Shown here piece by piece: positions 8,191 through 17,473 of a stretch of DNA of 64,000 nt. The notes under the pieces were generated by a model. It saw only the letters and a program-made list of their open reading frames with translations. It ran no database searches and was not told the DNA's origin. This DNA is from CAWHQZ01 sp963831645. Lineage in GTDB: Bacteria; Pseudomonadota; Alphaproteobacteria; Rhizobiales; Aestuariivirgaceae. How positions within the stretch are numbered: position 1 is the first letter of the stretch; each line of letters opens with the position of its first letter. A program made the translations under genes and the position numbers. The stretch is taken from contig CAWHQZ010000017.1 in the NCBI GenBank assembly GCA_963831645.1, positions 620,001 through 684,000 of the forward strand. The letters run 5' to 3'.

Positions 8191-10425
8191 TCAGCTCGAC
8201 ATCAGGGCAGGGAACCAGCCTTCGTGGGCGAGGCGCAACTGCTCGAGCGATATGGAGAGCTGTCCCTCGACAATCAATGCGTCGCCGCGAACGGCGCCCA
8301 GGACGTCGGCCGGAACAGATGCTGCCGAAGCCTCAGCGAGAATGCCCTCGAGGTCGCAGGGAGCGCACGTCACGATGTAGCGCGACTGATCCTCGGCGAA
8401 CAGAGCAATGTGAGCGGGGCCGGGGGCCGCCCGGAGGGCCGCCCCGCGACCGCCGGCGAGCGCCATCTCGGCCACCGCGATAAGCAGGCCGCCATCCGAG
8501 ATGTCATGGCAGGCGGTGAGACGGCCGGCGCGGATGAGTTCACGCACCAGATTGCCGGTTTGTTTTTCCCTGGCGAGGTCAACGGGGGGTGGCGGGCCTT
8601 CTTCACGCCCCAGAACCTCGCGAAGATAAATGCTCTGTCCCATGTGCTCGCCGTGACCACCGAGAAGCATGAGGCGATCATCGTCAGCCTTGAAGGCGAG
8701 CGTCGCCATCCGGCGCCAATCGGCGAGGCGCCCGATGCCGCCGATGGCCGGCGTAGGCAGGATGGCCCGGCCATCCGTCTCGTTGTAGAGCGATACATTG
8801 CCGGAAACGACCGGGAAATCGAGTTCCCTGCAAGCTTCAGCGATCCCGCGCAGGGCGAGTACGAACTGGCCCATGACTTCCCGCCGTTCCGGGTTGCCGA
8901 AGTTCAGGTTGTCGGTGACGGCGACGGGATCGGCGCCGACGGCGGTCAGGTTGCGCCAACATTCGGCGACCGCCTGCTTGCCGCCCTCATATGGGTCGGC
9001 CTCGACGTAGCGGGGCGTCACGTCGATGGTTGCGGCGAGCGCCTTGTGGCCGTCGCCGATCCGCACCACGCCGGCATCACCGCCGGGGATCTGGGCAGTG
9101 TTGGACAGGATGAAGTGGTCGTATTGCTCCCAGACCCAGCGGCGCGAGGAAAGATCGGGTGATCCGAGCACTTTGAGGATGTCCGCGTTGAGATCGGCGG
9201 GGACAGGTATGAAGCGGTTTGCGACGGGCTCACGGGGCGCCGGCGTCGCCCAGGGACGGTCGTATTCAGGCGCCTGATCGCCCAGTTCCTTGATCGGCAA
9301 GTCGGCGACGACCTCGCCCTGATGCCTGACCACGAAACGGCGATCGGCGGTCGTGCGTCCTACGACGGCAAAATCGAGCCCCCATTTGCGGAAGATCGCC
9401 GCGGCTTCATCCTCCATGCCGTCCCTCAGTACCATCAGCATGCGTTCCTGGCTTTCCGAGAGCATCATCTCGTAGGCCGTCATGCCATCCTCGCGGCACG
9501 GAACTCTGTCGAGATCGAGTTCGATGCCGAGATCGCCCTTGGCGCCCATCTCGACGGCGGAACAGGTAAGGCCGGCAGCCCCCATGTCCTGAATGGCAAT
9601 GACGGCGCCCGAGCTCATGAGGTCGAGGCAGGCCTCGAGCAGGCACTTTTCGGTGAACGGATCCCCGACCTGCACGGTCGGCCGCTTTTCCTCGGCTCTG
9701 TCGTCGAACTCTGCCGAGGCCATTGTGGCGCCGTGGATTCCGTCGCGACCGGTTTTGGCGCCCAGATAGACGACGGCACGCCCCACGCCCTCGGCCGCGG
9801 AGTGGAATATGCGATCCTTTTCCGCCACGCCGATGGCCATGGCGTTGACCAGGATGTTGCCGTTGTAGCGGCTGTGAAAGTTTACTTCCCCGCCGATCGT
9901 GGGAACGCCGAACGAGTTGCCGTAGCCGCCGATGCCGGCCACCACGCCTGCCACCAGCCGGCGCGTCTTCGGGTGATCCGGTGCGCCAAAGCGCAAGGCA
10001 TTGAGGACGGCAACCGGTCTTGCGCCCATGGTGAACACGTCGCGCAAAATGCCGCCGACGCCCGTCGCCGCTCCCTGATAAGGCTCGATGTAGGAGGGGT
10101 GATTATGGCTTTCCATCTTGAACACCACGGCGTGGCCATCACCGAAGTCGACGACGCCGGCATTCTCGCCCGGTCCCTGGATGACCCGCCGGCCGGCCGT
10201 GGGCAGCTGCCTCAGCCACTTCTTCGACGACTTGTAGGAACAGTGCTCGTTCCACATGGCCGAAAATATGCCGAGCTCGGTAAGGCTCGGCTGGCGGCCA
10301 ATGAGGGCGAGGATTCGCTCGAACTCATCGGGTTTGAGCCCGTGCTCGGCCACCACGGCCGCAGTGATGCCGGAGCTTTTCGGGGTAGCGCCGCGCTGCC
10401 GCATGGCCGCCGCCCGCCCGCTCAT
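8191..10425 (-). CDS. purL: Phosphoribosylformylglycinamidine synthase subunit PurL
   Basis: Catalytic ATP-dependent subunit converting FGAR to FGAM in de novo purine synthesis, using ammonia channelled from PurQ with PurS as bridge. The 744-residue size is that of the small PurL of PurSQL complexes, not the fused enterobacterial form. It shows HCSYKSSKKWLR near the N-terminus, VFKMESHNHPSYIEPYQGAA, and duplicated ATP-binding halves (GDPFTEKCLLEA and LMSSGAVIAIQDMGAAGLT). The start overlaps the purQ stop by four bases. purL is the last purine gene before bolA-grxD. Confidence 0.97.
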   Translation of the reverse strand: MSGRAAAMRQRGATPKSSGITAAVVAEHGLKPDEFERILALIGRQPSLTELGIFSAMWNEHCSYKSSKKWLRQLPTAGRRVIQGPGENAGVVDFGDGHAVVFKMESHNHPSYIEPYQGAATGVGGILRDVFTMGARPVAVLNALRFGAPDHPKTRRLVAGVVAGIGGYGNSFGVPTIGGEVNFHSRYNGNILVNAMAIGVAEKDRIFHSAAEGVGRAVVYLGAKTGRDGIHGATMASAEFDDRAEEKRPTVQVGDPFTEKCLLEACLDLMSSGAVIAIQDMGAAGLTCSAVEMGAKGDLGIELDLDRVPCREDGMTAYEMMLSESQERMLMVLRDGMEDEAAAIFRKWGLDFAVVGRTTADRRFVVRHQGEVVADLPIKELGDQAPEYDRPWATPAPREPVANRFIPVPADLNADILKVLGSPDLSSRRWVWEQYDHFILSNTAQIPGGDAGVVRIGDGHKALAATIDVTPRYVEADPYEGGKQAVAECWRNLTAVGADPVAVTDNLNFGNPERREVMGQFVLALRGIAEACRELDFPVVSGNVSLYNETDGRAILPTPAIGGIGRLADWRRMATLAFKADDDRLMLLGGHGEHMGQSIYLREVLGREEGPPPPVDLAREKQTGNLVRELIRAGRLTACHDISDGGLLIAVAEMALAGGRGAALRAAPGPAHIALFAEDQSRYIVTCAPCDLEGILAEASAASVPADVLGAVRGDALIVEGQLSISLEQLRLAHEGWFPALMSS

Positions 10426-11087
10426 GCCACCTCGAGCAGGCCCTCGAACAGCATCCGGCAGTCGGTACGGCCGTGCAGCGGCTCGATCATGTTCTCCGGA
10501 TGAGGCATCATGCCCATCACGTTGCCGGTCTCGTTGACGATGCCGGCAATGTCGCCCGTGGAGCCGTTGGGGTTGGTGCCGTCGGCATAGCGAAACACGA
10601 CGCGGCCCTCGCCTTCGATCCGACGCAGCGTCTCGGCGTCACAGATATAGTTGCCTTCGCCGTGGGCGACCGGACAGCGAAGCAGATCACCCTCCCGGGC
10701 ACGGCAGGTGAAAAACGTACGCGAATTCTCAACGCGCAGGGTTACCTGCCGGCAGACGAACTTCAGCTCGGCATTCCGCACCAGCGCCCCCGGAAGGAGT
10801 CCCGCTTCGGTCAGGATCTGAAAGCCGTTGCAGATGCCCAGCACCTTTAACCCGTCCAAAGCCCGGGATCGGATGTCCGCCATCACGGGCGAACGCGCGG
10901 CAATGGCGCCGCAGCGCAGGTAGTCGCCGTAGGAAAAGCCGCCCGGCAAGACTACGAGATCGACCTTGGGGATTTCACTTTCCCCATGCCACACCACGAG
11001 CGGTTCTTTGCCCGTCGCCAGCCTCAGGGCCCGGATCATGTCATGCTCGCGATTGATGCCGGGAAAGACTACGACGGCGGATCTCAT
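10422..11087 (-). CDS. purQ: Phosphoribosylformylglycinamidine synthase subunit PurQ (glutaminase)
   Basis: Class I glutamine amidotransferase that releases ammonia from glutamine for PurL. The 221-residue product shows VVVFPGINREHD at the N-terminus, VLPGGFSYGDYLR, the nucleophile elbow GICNGFQIL with its catalytic cysteine, and the C-terminal MPHPENM containing the His of the triad. The start at 11087 overlaps the purS stop (ATGA). Further upstream ATGs would add residues encoded within purS and are rejected. The tight overlap with purL and purS indicates a stoichiometric complex. Confidence 0.96.
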   Translation of the reverse strand: MRSAVVVFPGINREHDMIRALRLATGKEPLVVWHGESEIPKVDLVVLPGGFSYGDYLRCGAIAARSPVMADIRSRALDGLKVLGICNGFQILTEAGLLPGALVRNAELKFVCRQVTLRVENSRTFFTCRAREGDLLRCPVAHGEGNYICDAETLRRIEGEGRVVFRYADGTNPNGSTGDIAGIVNETGNVMGMMPHPENMIEPLHGRTDCRMLFEGLLEVA

Positions 11088-11323
11088 GCCAGCTCGATCT
11101 GGTAGTTTTCGATGACGGTGTTGGCGAGCAATTTTTCGCACATGGCGGCGAGCTCTGCGCGCGCCCGGCTCTGATCGCGCTCAGACAGCTCCAGTTCGAT
11201 CACTTTGCCCTGACGCACATTGCCGACGCCGGCAAAGCCCAAGGCGCCCAAGGCTCCTTCAATGGCTTTGCCCTGCGGGTCGAGCACGCCCTGCTTGAGC
11301 GTGATCGTGATCCGCGCCCGCAT
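11084..11323 (-). CDS. purS: Phosphoribosylformylglycinamidine synthase subunit PurS
   Basis: Small bridging subunit of 79 residues needed for PurL-PurQ assembly. It begins MRARITITLKQGVLDPQGKA, the family's classic N-terminus, and contains RQGKVIELEL in the central strand and the C-terminal LLANTVIENYQIEL. The start codon at 11323 shares one base with the purC stop (TGATG). A longer in-frame reading back to 11491 would overlap purC deeply and has no PurS similarity, so it is rejected. Confidence 0.95.
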   Translation of the reverse strand: MRARITITLKQGVLDPQGKAIEGALGALGFAGVGNVRQGKVIELELSERDQSRARAELAAMCEKLLANTVIENYQIELA

Positions 11324-12105
11324 CAATCCGACTTGACGAGCTTCGGTTTGGGCCTGATCTGCAATTCGCCCTCGGAGAGAATGCCAAGCCTTCGCGCCAC
11401 GTCCTGATAGGCTTCGACAAGCCCTCCCATATCGCGGCGAAAGCGGTCCTTGTCGAGCTTGTCGCCGCTCTTCATATCCCAGAGCCGGCACGAATCGGGG
11501 CTGATCTCGTCGGCAAGGACCACGCGCATCATCTCGCCCTCGTAAAGCCTTCCGAACTCGAGCTTGAAGTCGACGAGGCGGATGCCGGCGCCGAGGAAGA
11601 GGCCGGTCATGAAGTCGTTGATCCGGATCGACAGCGCCATGATGTCGTCAATTTCCTGCGGGCTCGCCCAACCGAAAGCCGTGATGTGCTCTTCCGACAC
11701 CATCGGGTCGCCCAAGCCGTCGTTCTTGTAGTAGAACTCGATGATCGAACGCGGCAGCGCCGTGCCTTCTTCTATGCCCAGGCGTTTGGACAACGACCCT
11801 GCGGCGACGTTGCGAACAACCACCTCGAGAGGAATGATCTCGACGGCGCGGATCAACTGCTCGCGCATATTGAGCCGCTTGATGAAGTGCGTCGGCACTC
11901 CGATTTCGTTGAGCCTGGTAAAGATCAATTCCGATATGCGATTGTTGAGCACGCCCTTGCCGTCGATGACGGCCTTTTTCTGGGCGTTGAATGCCGTTGC
12001 GTCGTCCTTGTAGTGAACGACCAGCGTGCCAGGTTCAGGACCCTCATACAGAATCTTGCCCTTGCCCTCGTACACGCGGGTGCGGCGCTGGTTCATATAC
12101 CTCAT
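11323..12105 (-). CDS. purC: Phosphoribosylaminoimidazole-succinocarboxamide synthase
   Basis: ATP-dependent SAICAR synthase joining aspartate to CAIR in purine synthesis. The protein of about 260 residues has the ATP-binding VYEGKGKILYEG near the N-terminus, VVRNVAAGSLSKR in the middle, and VDFKLEFGR then ADEISPDSCRLWD in the C-terminal part, all hallmark motifs. Two ATGs nine bases apart (12105 and 12096) are both plausible; the ribosome-site spacing does not decide between them. It heads the minus-strand purC-purS-purQ-purL run. The 290 bases between it and the divergent gene at 12396 hold the promoter region and no convincing ORF. Confidence 0.96.
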   Translation of the reverse strand: MRYMNQRRTRVYEGKGKILYEGPEPGTLVVHYKDDATAFNAQKKAVIDGKGVLNNRISELIFTRLNEIGVPTHFIKRLNMREQLIRAVEIIPLEVVVRNVAAGSLSKRLGIEEGTALPRSIIEFYYKNDGLGDPMVSEEHITAFGWASPQEIDDIMALSIRINDFMTGLFLGAGIRLVDFKLEFGRLYEGEMMRVVLADEISPDSCRLWDMKSGDKLDKDRFRRDMGGLVEAYQDVARRLGILSEGELQIRPKPKLVKSD

Positions 12106-12395
12106 CCCTTCTTCAAAACCTCATCAGCCCCTTGCGGCGTGTGAACAACGGGAGCGGTCTTGCTTGGCGATGTCGAGGAAAGTTCGATTCGTATGACGCC
12201 TCTGGCCCTTCCAGAATACTCAACCTTGCCCGGCGAAACAACCTGAGCCTGAGGCTCCGAAATGAGCGCGCGGCAGCCATTGTTCAACACGCCAATTGCC
12301 GCATCACGGCAAAATTGCGGCGACTGGAGGTTGCGCCCGACGGCGCGCTGGCCGTATATGGCGCGCCGGATGAGGTGTAACTGAAAGGATGTCCC

Positions 12396-12728
12396 ATGTC
12401 GATGTTCGACAAGCGCCAGGAGGGTTTCGAAAGAAAGTTCGCCCATGACCAGGAGCTGAAGTTCAAGGCGACGGCCAGGCGAAACAGGCTTCTGGGGCTC
12501 TGGGCAGCGGAAAAGCTCGGGCTTTCGGGAGAGGAGGCCGATGCATATGCCAAGTCGGTGGTCAAGGCGGACTTCGAGGAACCAGGCGATGAAGACGTGT
12601 TCCGCAAGATTCGTTCCGATTTCGACGCCAAACAGGTGGCGCAGTCCGACCACCAGATCCGCCGCACCATGGATGAATTGATGGCCACCGCCGTCGACCA
12701 GGTTCTCAACGAGAAAAGGAATAGCTGA
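12396..12728 (+). CDS. DUF1476 family, F1-ATPase zeta-type inhibitor
   Basis: A 110-residue, mostly helical protein with the DUF1476 pattern: MFDKRQEGFERKFAHDQELK at the start, then RRNRLLGLWAAEKLGLSGE and the C-terminal DHQIRRTMDELMATAVDQVL. In Paracoccus the homologue (zeta) inhibits the F1FO-ATP synthase by inserting its N-terminal helix, so a cytoplasmic inhibitor of ATP hydrolysis is likely. It is divergent from purC, the usual arrangement in Hyphomicrobiales. The start has AAAGGA about seven bases upstream of the MSMFD start. The next gene starts about 130 bases downstream on the same strand. Confidence 0.88.
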   Translation: MSMFDKRQEGFERKFAHDQELKFKATARRNRLLGLWAAEKLGLSGEEADAYAKSVVKADFEEPGDEDVFRKIRSDFDAKQVAQSDHQIRRTMDELMATAVDQVLNEKRNS

Positions 12729-12858
12729 TCAGTCTGGCCGATGGGCGCAGCAACGCTACGGCACCGGCTTGCCTAAGGCCGGCAGATCCTGGGCGATGCC
12801 TGCGAGAAGGCCGCCCGCCGCTTGATTGGGCAGTGGCATTGAACCAAACTCCGCCGCC

Positions 12859-14097
12859 ATGGATCAGCAGATCACCGCCCCGATAAGCCGCCACAGCAGC
12901 ATCGAGAAAATCGTCGATCTCTGTCTCGCGAGCGGCCCGGTTTCGGCGCAGACCGACAAATACTTCAGCAACACCGCGCGCATCGTCGCACAGAACGGCG
13001 ATCTCGACGTCACCTTCGCGGTGTTCATGCGTCGCCGGGTCATTGCGGCGGTGGACCCGGCCGTGCGCCTGCTTCAACGGTTGGTGCCCGAAGCGAGCAT
13101 CCAACGTTTTTTCTCCGAGGGCGACCTTGTTCCCTCGGAGAAGAAAATGCTGGAGATCGCGGGGCCTATGGCTCGCCTCTCGGAAGTCGAAACTCTGTTC
13201 CTGCAGAAGGTCGGGTTTCCCTGCGTCGCCGCCAACAACGCCTACGAGATGTGCCTTGCCGTGCCGGGTGCGGCGTTTCTCGACATGCACGCACGACACG
13301 GAACGGGCGCGGATATAAATCTTCTCGCCGCCTACGGCGCCGCAGTCGGCTCGGACGCTGCCATCGTACGCAATCCCAATGTAAAAGGGTTTGTGGGTTC
13401 CTCGCAGGACCTGACCGCACCCTTCTTCGGCTCGGCGGAGGGCAAGGGAACAATGCCGCATTCGCTCGTCGGCTACACGGATGGGGACGTGTTGAAGGCG
13501 CTGCAGTTCTTCGCAGATACGGTCAAGGAAGCGGATTCCCTGGTGGCGCTCGTCGACTACAGGGGGCAGGAGATTTCGGACGCGTTGCGTTGCGCGCGCT
13601 GGTTCTATGAGGAGAGCGGACTGCCGGCGAGCGGCAAGACGTTCGGCATCAGGCTCGACACTCACGGCGGCCGTTTCGCCGAAGGCCTTGACTACGAGCG
13701 CTCGGTCGAGACCGTCGGCGACTGGCTCGGCGTCTCGGGCGAATACAACATTGTTGAACGTGTCCTCGGCCAGCGGGCGTTCCAGCTCGACCCCAACAAT
13801 ATCCTGGTCGACAAGGTACGGCGAATTCTCTTCGGCAAGGGCGTATCGGTCGCTGCGATCATTCATGCCCGCCGGGCGCTGGATGGGGAGGGGTTCAAAG
13901 CCGCCCGGATCGTCGGCTCTTCCGGTTTCGACCCGCAGAAGTGCCAGGTCATGGGCGCGGCGAACGCGCCTTTGGACATGGTCGGCACGGGAAGCTTCCT
14001 GCCGGCCACGTTAACCGAGACCTATGCCACGGCGGATATCATTGCGTATGGCGGCGTGAAGCGGGTCAAAATCGGGCGGGAGTTCCTGTTCGACTGA
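12859..14097 (+). CDS. Nicotinate phosphoribosyltransferase
   Basis: Converts nicotinate and PRPP to nicotinate mononucleotide in the NAD salvage pathway. The 412-residue product has the typical start region TDKYFSNTARIV and the phosphoribosyl-binding segments HARHGTGADINLLAAY, GTMPHSLVGYTDGDV, FGIRLDTHGGRFAEG and IVGSSGFDP near the C-terminus. It is of the shorter type seen in archaea and many alphaproteobacteria. The ATG at 12859 (MDQQITAPISR) is preferred over an in-frame start at 12826. An 11-base perfect inverted repeat lies inside the gene at 13111-13142. Confidence 0.88.
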   Translation: MDQQITAPISRHSSIEKIVDLCLASGPVSAQTDKYFSNTARIVAQNGDLDVTFAVFMRRRVIAAVDPAVRLLQRLVPEASIQRFFSEGDLVPSEKKMLEIAGPMARLSEVETLFLQKVGFPCVAANNAYEMCLAVPGAAFLDMHARHGTGADINLLAAYGAAVGSDAAIVRNPNVKGFVGSSQDLTAPFFGSAEGKGTMPHSLVGYTDGDVLKALQFFADTVKEADSLVALVDYRGQEISDALRCARWFYEESGLPASGKTFGIRLDTHGGRFAEGLDYERSVETVGDWLGVSGEYNIVERVLGQRAFQLDPNNILVDKVRRILFGKGVSVAAIIHARRALDGEGFKAARIVGSSGFDPQKCQVMGAANAPLDMVGTGSFLPATLTETYATADIIAYGGVKRVKIGREFLFD

Positions 14098-14216
14098 CCG
14101 CCGGCGCGCCGGCGTCGTTAACTTCGGCAGGCGGTTTTTCCCCAGAGTCCAAGCATCCCCCTTGATCGCAAGTGCGGTTTGAATAATGATGCGGCCAGGA
14201 CGCGTGAGGTGTGACG

Positions 14217-14645
14217 ATGTTAGTAGGTGTTCGTTTTATCCCAGTGATCGCGTTGCTGGCGGCGCTACTGCCCGCGCCGGCCTCCGCCAGCCTCCGGGCG
14301 ACAATAGATATTTCCTCACAGCGAATGACGGTGACGGTCGACGGCCGGCACTACGCGAGCTGGGCGGTTTCGACGGGCCGCCGGGGCTATGGAACGCCAA
14401 CCGGGACCTACCGCCCGAAGCTGCTGAAGCGGATGCACTATTCGAGGAAATACGACAACTCGCCGATGCCGCATTCAATATTCTACAGGGGCGGCTATGC
14501 GATCCACGGCACCGGGTACATCAAATCGCTGGGCCGACCGGCCTCCCACGGCTGCATCAGGCTGCATCCGAGCAACGCTGCCAAGCTCTACCGGCTGGTC
14601 CAGAATCACGGCTACGGCGCAACGCGGATCCATATCCGGCACTAG
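14217..14645 (+). CDS. L,D-transpeptidase (YkuD domain), exported
   Basis: Periplasmic enzyme expected to form 3-3 cross-links in peptidoglycan or to attach proteins to it. The 142-residue product opens with a signal peptide (VIALLAALLPAPASA), with cleavage likely near residue 25. The catalytic core follows: H97 in AIHGTG and the SHGCIRL motif with C113. It is a minimal YkuD protein with no LysM or other wall-binding domain. The ATG at 14217 has AGGT about seven bases upstream; a GTG at 14211 is the alternative. The gene is convergent with purB. The 16-base palindrome CGCCGGCGCGCCGGCG lies upstream at 14099-14114. Confidence 0.9.
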   Translation: MLVGVRFIPVIALLAALLPAPASASLRATIDISSQRMTVTVDGRHYASWAVSTGRRGYGTPTGTYRPKLLKRMHYSRKYDNSPMPHSIFYRGGYAIHGTGYIKSLGRPASHGCIRLHPSNAAKLYRLVQNHGYGATRIHIRH

Positions 14646-14658
14646 TCTCTGCGGCAGA

Positions 14659-15981
14659 TCAGGTCGCCGTCCCCGGGCGCTCGGCGAACACGCGACGGAA
14701 AATCGTCCCCACATGGCGGGTGTGGTAGCCCAGGTCGAACAGCGATTCGAGTTCGGGCCGCGCGATCAGACGGCCGACCTCGGCATCCGCGGCGAGCAGC
14801 GTCAGGAAGTCCGATTGGTCATGCCAGGCTATCATGGCGTTGCGCTGCACCACGCGATAGGCCTCCTCGCGGCCCATGCCCTTGCCGATGAGCGCCAGCA
14901 TCACGCGCTGTGAATGGATCAGGCCGCCCAGCTGGTCCAGATTCCGCTTCATGTTGTCCGGATAGACGACCAGCTTGTCGATGATGCCCGCCAGGCGCCG
15001 CAGCGCAAAATCCAGATGCACGGTGGCGTCCGGTGCAATCCCGCGCTCGACAGAGGAATGCGAGATGTCGCGCTCGTGCCAGAGAACCACGTTCTCGAGG
15101 GCCGGAATGACCGCCGAGCGGACGAGGCGGGCGAGCCCGGTCACGTTCTCCGACAGCACCGGATTGCGCTTGTGCGGCATGGCCGAGGAGCCCTTCTGCC
15201 CCGGTGAGAAGTACTCCTCCACTTCGAGAACCTCGGTTCGCTGCAGGTGGCGAATTTCGGTGGCCAGGCGCTCCACCGAGCTGGCGATGACTGCCAGGGT
15301 CGCGAAGTACGCGGCGTGACGGTCGCGGGCGATGATCTGACTCGACACGGGCTCCGCCACCAGACCCATCGCTCTCGCGACGTGAGCTTCGACTCGGGGA
15401 TCGATATTGGCGAAAGTTCCGACCGCGCCCGAAATGGCGCAGGTCGCGATCTCACGCCGGGCACCGGCCAGGCGCTCGCGGGCGCGCGTGAACTCGGCGT
15501 AGGCGAAGGCAAGCTTGAGACCGAAGGTGGTGGGCTCGGCGTGAATGCCGTGGCTGCGGCCGATGCAGACCGTGTGCTCATGTTCGAAGGCGCGGCGCCG
15601 CAGGACTGCAAGCAAATCGTCGAGATCGCCGAGCAAGAGGTCGGTTGCGCGCACCAGCTGCACGTTCAGGCACGTGTCGAGCACGTCCGAGGACGTCATG
15701 CCCTGATGGGCGTAGCGCGCGTCGGGCCCGACGACTTCGGCCAGATAGGTCAGGAAGGCGATGACATCGTGTTTGACCTCGCGTTCGATGGCATCGATGC
15801 GCTGGACATCGAAAACAGCCTGCTCTCCTTTACGCCGGATGGCTTCTGCCGACTTCCTGGGGACGAGCCCGAGTTCGGCCATCGCATCGGCGGCATGTGC
15901 TTCGATTTCGAACCAGATGCGGAAGCGCGTCTGTGGCTCCCAGATGGCGGCCATTTCGGGCCGGGTATAGCGCGGGATCAT
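14659..15981 (-). CDS. purB: Adenylosuccinate lyase
   Basis: Fumarase/aspartase-superfamily enzyme acting twice in purine synthesis: SAICAR to AICAR and adenylosuccinate to AMP. The 440 residues include TSSDVLDTCLNVQLVRA, GRSHGIHAEPTTFGLK with the catalytic His, and the superfamily signature GSSAMPHKRNP with the mobile-loop serine. The start is MIPRYTRPEMA. It lies about 3 kb from the purSQLC run and is probably transcribed alone or with the DUF2259 gene that ends four bases upstream of its start. Confidence 0.97.
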   Translation of the reverse strand: MIPRYTRPEMAAIWEPQTRFRIWFEIEAHAADAMAELGLVPRKSAEAIRRKGEQAVFDVQRIDAIEREVKHDVIAFLTYLAEVVGPDARYAHQGMTSSDVLDTCLNVQLVRATDLLLGDLDDLLAVLRRRAFEHEHTVCIGRSHGIHAEPTTFGLKLAFAYAEFTRARERLAGARREIATCAISGAVGTFANIDPRVEAHVARAMGLVAEPVSSQIIARDRHAAYFATLAVIASSVERLATEIRHLQRTEVLEVEEYFSPGQKGSSAMPHKRNPVLSENVTGLARLVRSAVIPALENVVLWHERDISHSSVERGIAPDATVHLDFALRRLAGIIDKLVVYPDNMKRNLDQLGGLIHSQRVMLALIGKGMGREEAYRVVQRNAMIAWHDQSDFLTLLAADAEVGRLIARPELESLFDLGYHTRHVGTIFRRVFAERPGTAT

Positions 15982-15984
15982 CGG

Positions 15985-16740
15985 CTATCTGAAAGGGACT
16001 GCCAGAAAGCGGCGGTTGGCGCCTTCAAAGCCATAGGAGAAGACGCTGATGAGCGCCACGTGGCGCAAATAACCGCTCTCTCCGTAGCCGTAGGCGATCA
16101 CGTCGGACAGGCTGTAGGCGATCGCACAACCCCGCGAGGCGGGAATGGATTTGTCGCGAAAGATTTCCACCGGCTTGCCCGGGCCTTGCGTCCGCTTCAG
16201 AACAAAGCCGGCCTTCGGCGTGTCATCGATGGGGCACCCGGGTGGACTGGGAAGCACGATTTCCTCGATACTCAAGGTGATGACGTCGTCGTCCTCCGCG
16301 TCGACCGGCTCGAGATTGCCGAGTGAGCGATAGTAGGGATCGAACACCATGCGCCGGGGATCGGAAACGGCCTGATAGACGACGTTGCCGGCAAGGACGA
16401 TGCCCGGCTCGCCGATGGCCAGCCTGTCGAGGAGCGGTCTCGCTCTCGACAGGGCCTCGCCGCGCGCAGCGCCAAGCGCACGGTTTTCGTCCTCGAGCAG
16501 GACGCGGATCGGCGTGCCCTCCACCCACTTGTCGCCTTCGAGATCGATGATGAAAAAGTCAGAGTAGGGAAAGCCCGAGCCGTCCTGGACGCCGTACTGC
16601 TCGAAGGCAAAGTAGCGTCCGTCAGGGGAAAAGCCATGCACCGCTCGCTCAGCAGCATCGGCGGCGAAAGCCGAGGTGCCCGATGCAATGAGCCAGGCGA
16701 AAAACAGGAGGGCATGCAGCAAGCCCGGTCGGGCGTTCAT
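15985..16740 (-). CDS. DUF2259 family secreted protein
   Basis: A 251-residue protein of unknown function carrying a signal peptide (ALLFFAWLIASGTSAFA, cleavage near residue 27). The mature part contains FSPDGRYFAFEQYGVQDGSG and PYSDFFIIDLEGDKWVEGTP, the recurring DUF2259 features that resemble propeller-like repeats. Two spaced cysteines (PGCPID and RGCAIAY) may form a disulfide in the periplasm. The ATG at 16740 precedes the signal peptide directly; a longer in-frame reading to 16836 is not supported. It ends four bases before purB and may be co-transcribed with it. Confidence 0.78.
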   Translation of the reverse strand: MNARPGLLHALLFFAWLIASGTSAFAADAAERAVHGFSPDGRYFAFEQYGVQDGSGFPYSDFFIIDLEGDKWVEGTPIRVLLEDENRALGAARGEALSRARPLLDRLAIGEPGIVLAGNVVYQAVSDPRRMVFDPYYRSLGNLEPVDAEDDDVITLSIEEIVLPSPPGCPIDDTPKAGFVLKRTQGPGKPVEIFRDKSIPASRGCAIAYSLSDVIAYGYGESGYLRHVALISVFSYGFEGANRRFLAVPFR

Positions 16741-16795
16741 GGGGCGTGTCGTACGATGGTTCAGAAGGTGAGTCTTTACGCGCCCTGCTTCGAGG

Positions 16796-17473
16796 TCAAG
16801 CGGCAGGCTCCAGCGGCTGAACACACTCCGGCACATCGTTCTTATGTGAATTTACGAGGGTGCTTACCGGATAATATTGCAGCTGTGATCCGAGATTGCA
16901 CTTGAGCAGCTTCACCGCATCCTGCAGATCGGTTTCGGTGGAAATCCAGGCGCCGTAGGTCTCGGGATCCAGGATCGCCGGCATGCGGTCGTGAATATGG
17001 GCGATGTGTCCGGCGGCAGGCAGGGTCAGGATGGTGCAGGAGGTGACTGCCATGTGCGGGTTCTCCGCCCACAGGCCGGCGAAGGAAAACAGGCTCTCGT
17101 CAAGGTGCAGCCGGTAGGGTTGCCTCACCTTTCCAACCTGCTGCCATTCATAGTAGCCGTCTGCCGGCATCAGGCAGCGGCGATACCGGAAAGCCGCCCG
17201 GAACAGCGGTCTTTCAGCAGCGGTTTCGCCGCGCGCGTTGATGGTAGGGGCCTTTGGCGGCTCCTTCGCCCAGTAGGGCACGAGCCCCCAGCGGGCATTG
17301 AGAAACTGCACCTGGCGATTCCGCTCCACCACGCACAACACGTCCTGGGTCGGCGCAATGTTGTAGCGGGGCGGAAGGTTGAAGCCCGGGTTGGTCTGGA
17401 GGCTGTCAAGAAAGGCCTGATAGTGCTCCCAGATCTCCCGCCATGAATGTTGATCTGTGAACCGTCCGCACAT
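16796..17473 (-). CDS. SOS response-associated peptidase, SRAP/YedK (HMCES) family
   Basis: Protein that senses abasic sites in single-stranded DNA and forms a covalent thiazolidine link with them through Cys2. The 225-residue product starts MCGRFT, and after Met removal Cys becomes the N-terminus, so 17473 is the functional start. Other active-site parts are present: YNIAPTQ, RWGLVPYW, NARGET, the glutamate in PADGYYEWQ and the His in HDRMPAIL. All residues needed for DNA cross-linking are visible, so it should be active. It may be DNA-damage induced, but no LexA box was recognised upstream. Confidence 0.92.
   Translation of the reverse strand: MCGRFTDQHSWREIWEHYQAFLDSLQTNPGFNLPPRYNIAPTQDVLCVVERNRQVQFLNARWGLVPYWAKEPPKAPTINARGETAAERPLFRAAFRYRRCLMPADGYYEWQQVGKVRQPYRLHLDESLFSFAGLWAENPHMAVTSCTILTLPAAGHIAHIHDRMPAILDPETYGAWISTETDLQDAVKLLKCNLGSQLQYYPVSTLVNSHKNDVPECVQPLEPAA

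Noticed and set aside
9322..10503. Plus-strand open frame of 393 codons opposite purL
   Set aside because: Antisense to a fully conserved purL; composition is that of a shadow frame.
12106..12395. Possible small gene upstream of purC (a minus-strand frame reading GKVEYSGRARGVIRIELSS and a plus-strand frame ending GALAVYGAPDEV)
   Set aside because: Neither has a credible start codon and ribosome site, and they overlap each other on opposite strands. Left as promoter region.
12706..13866. Minus-strand open frame of 386 codons opposite the nicotinate phosphoribosyltransferase gene
   Set aside because: The plus-strand protein has clear family motifs; the reverse frame has none.
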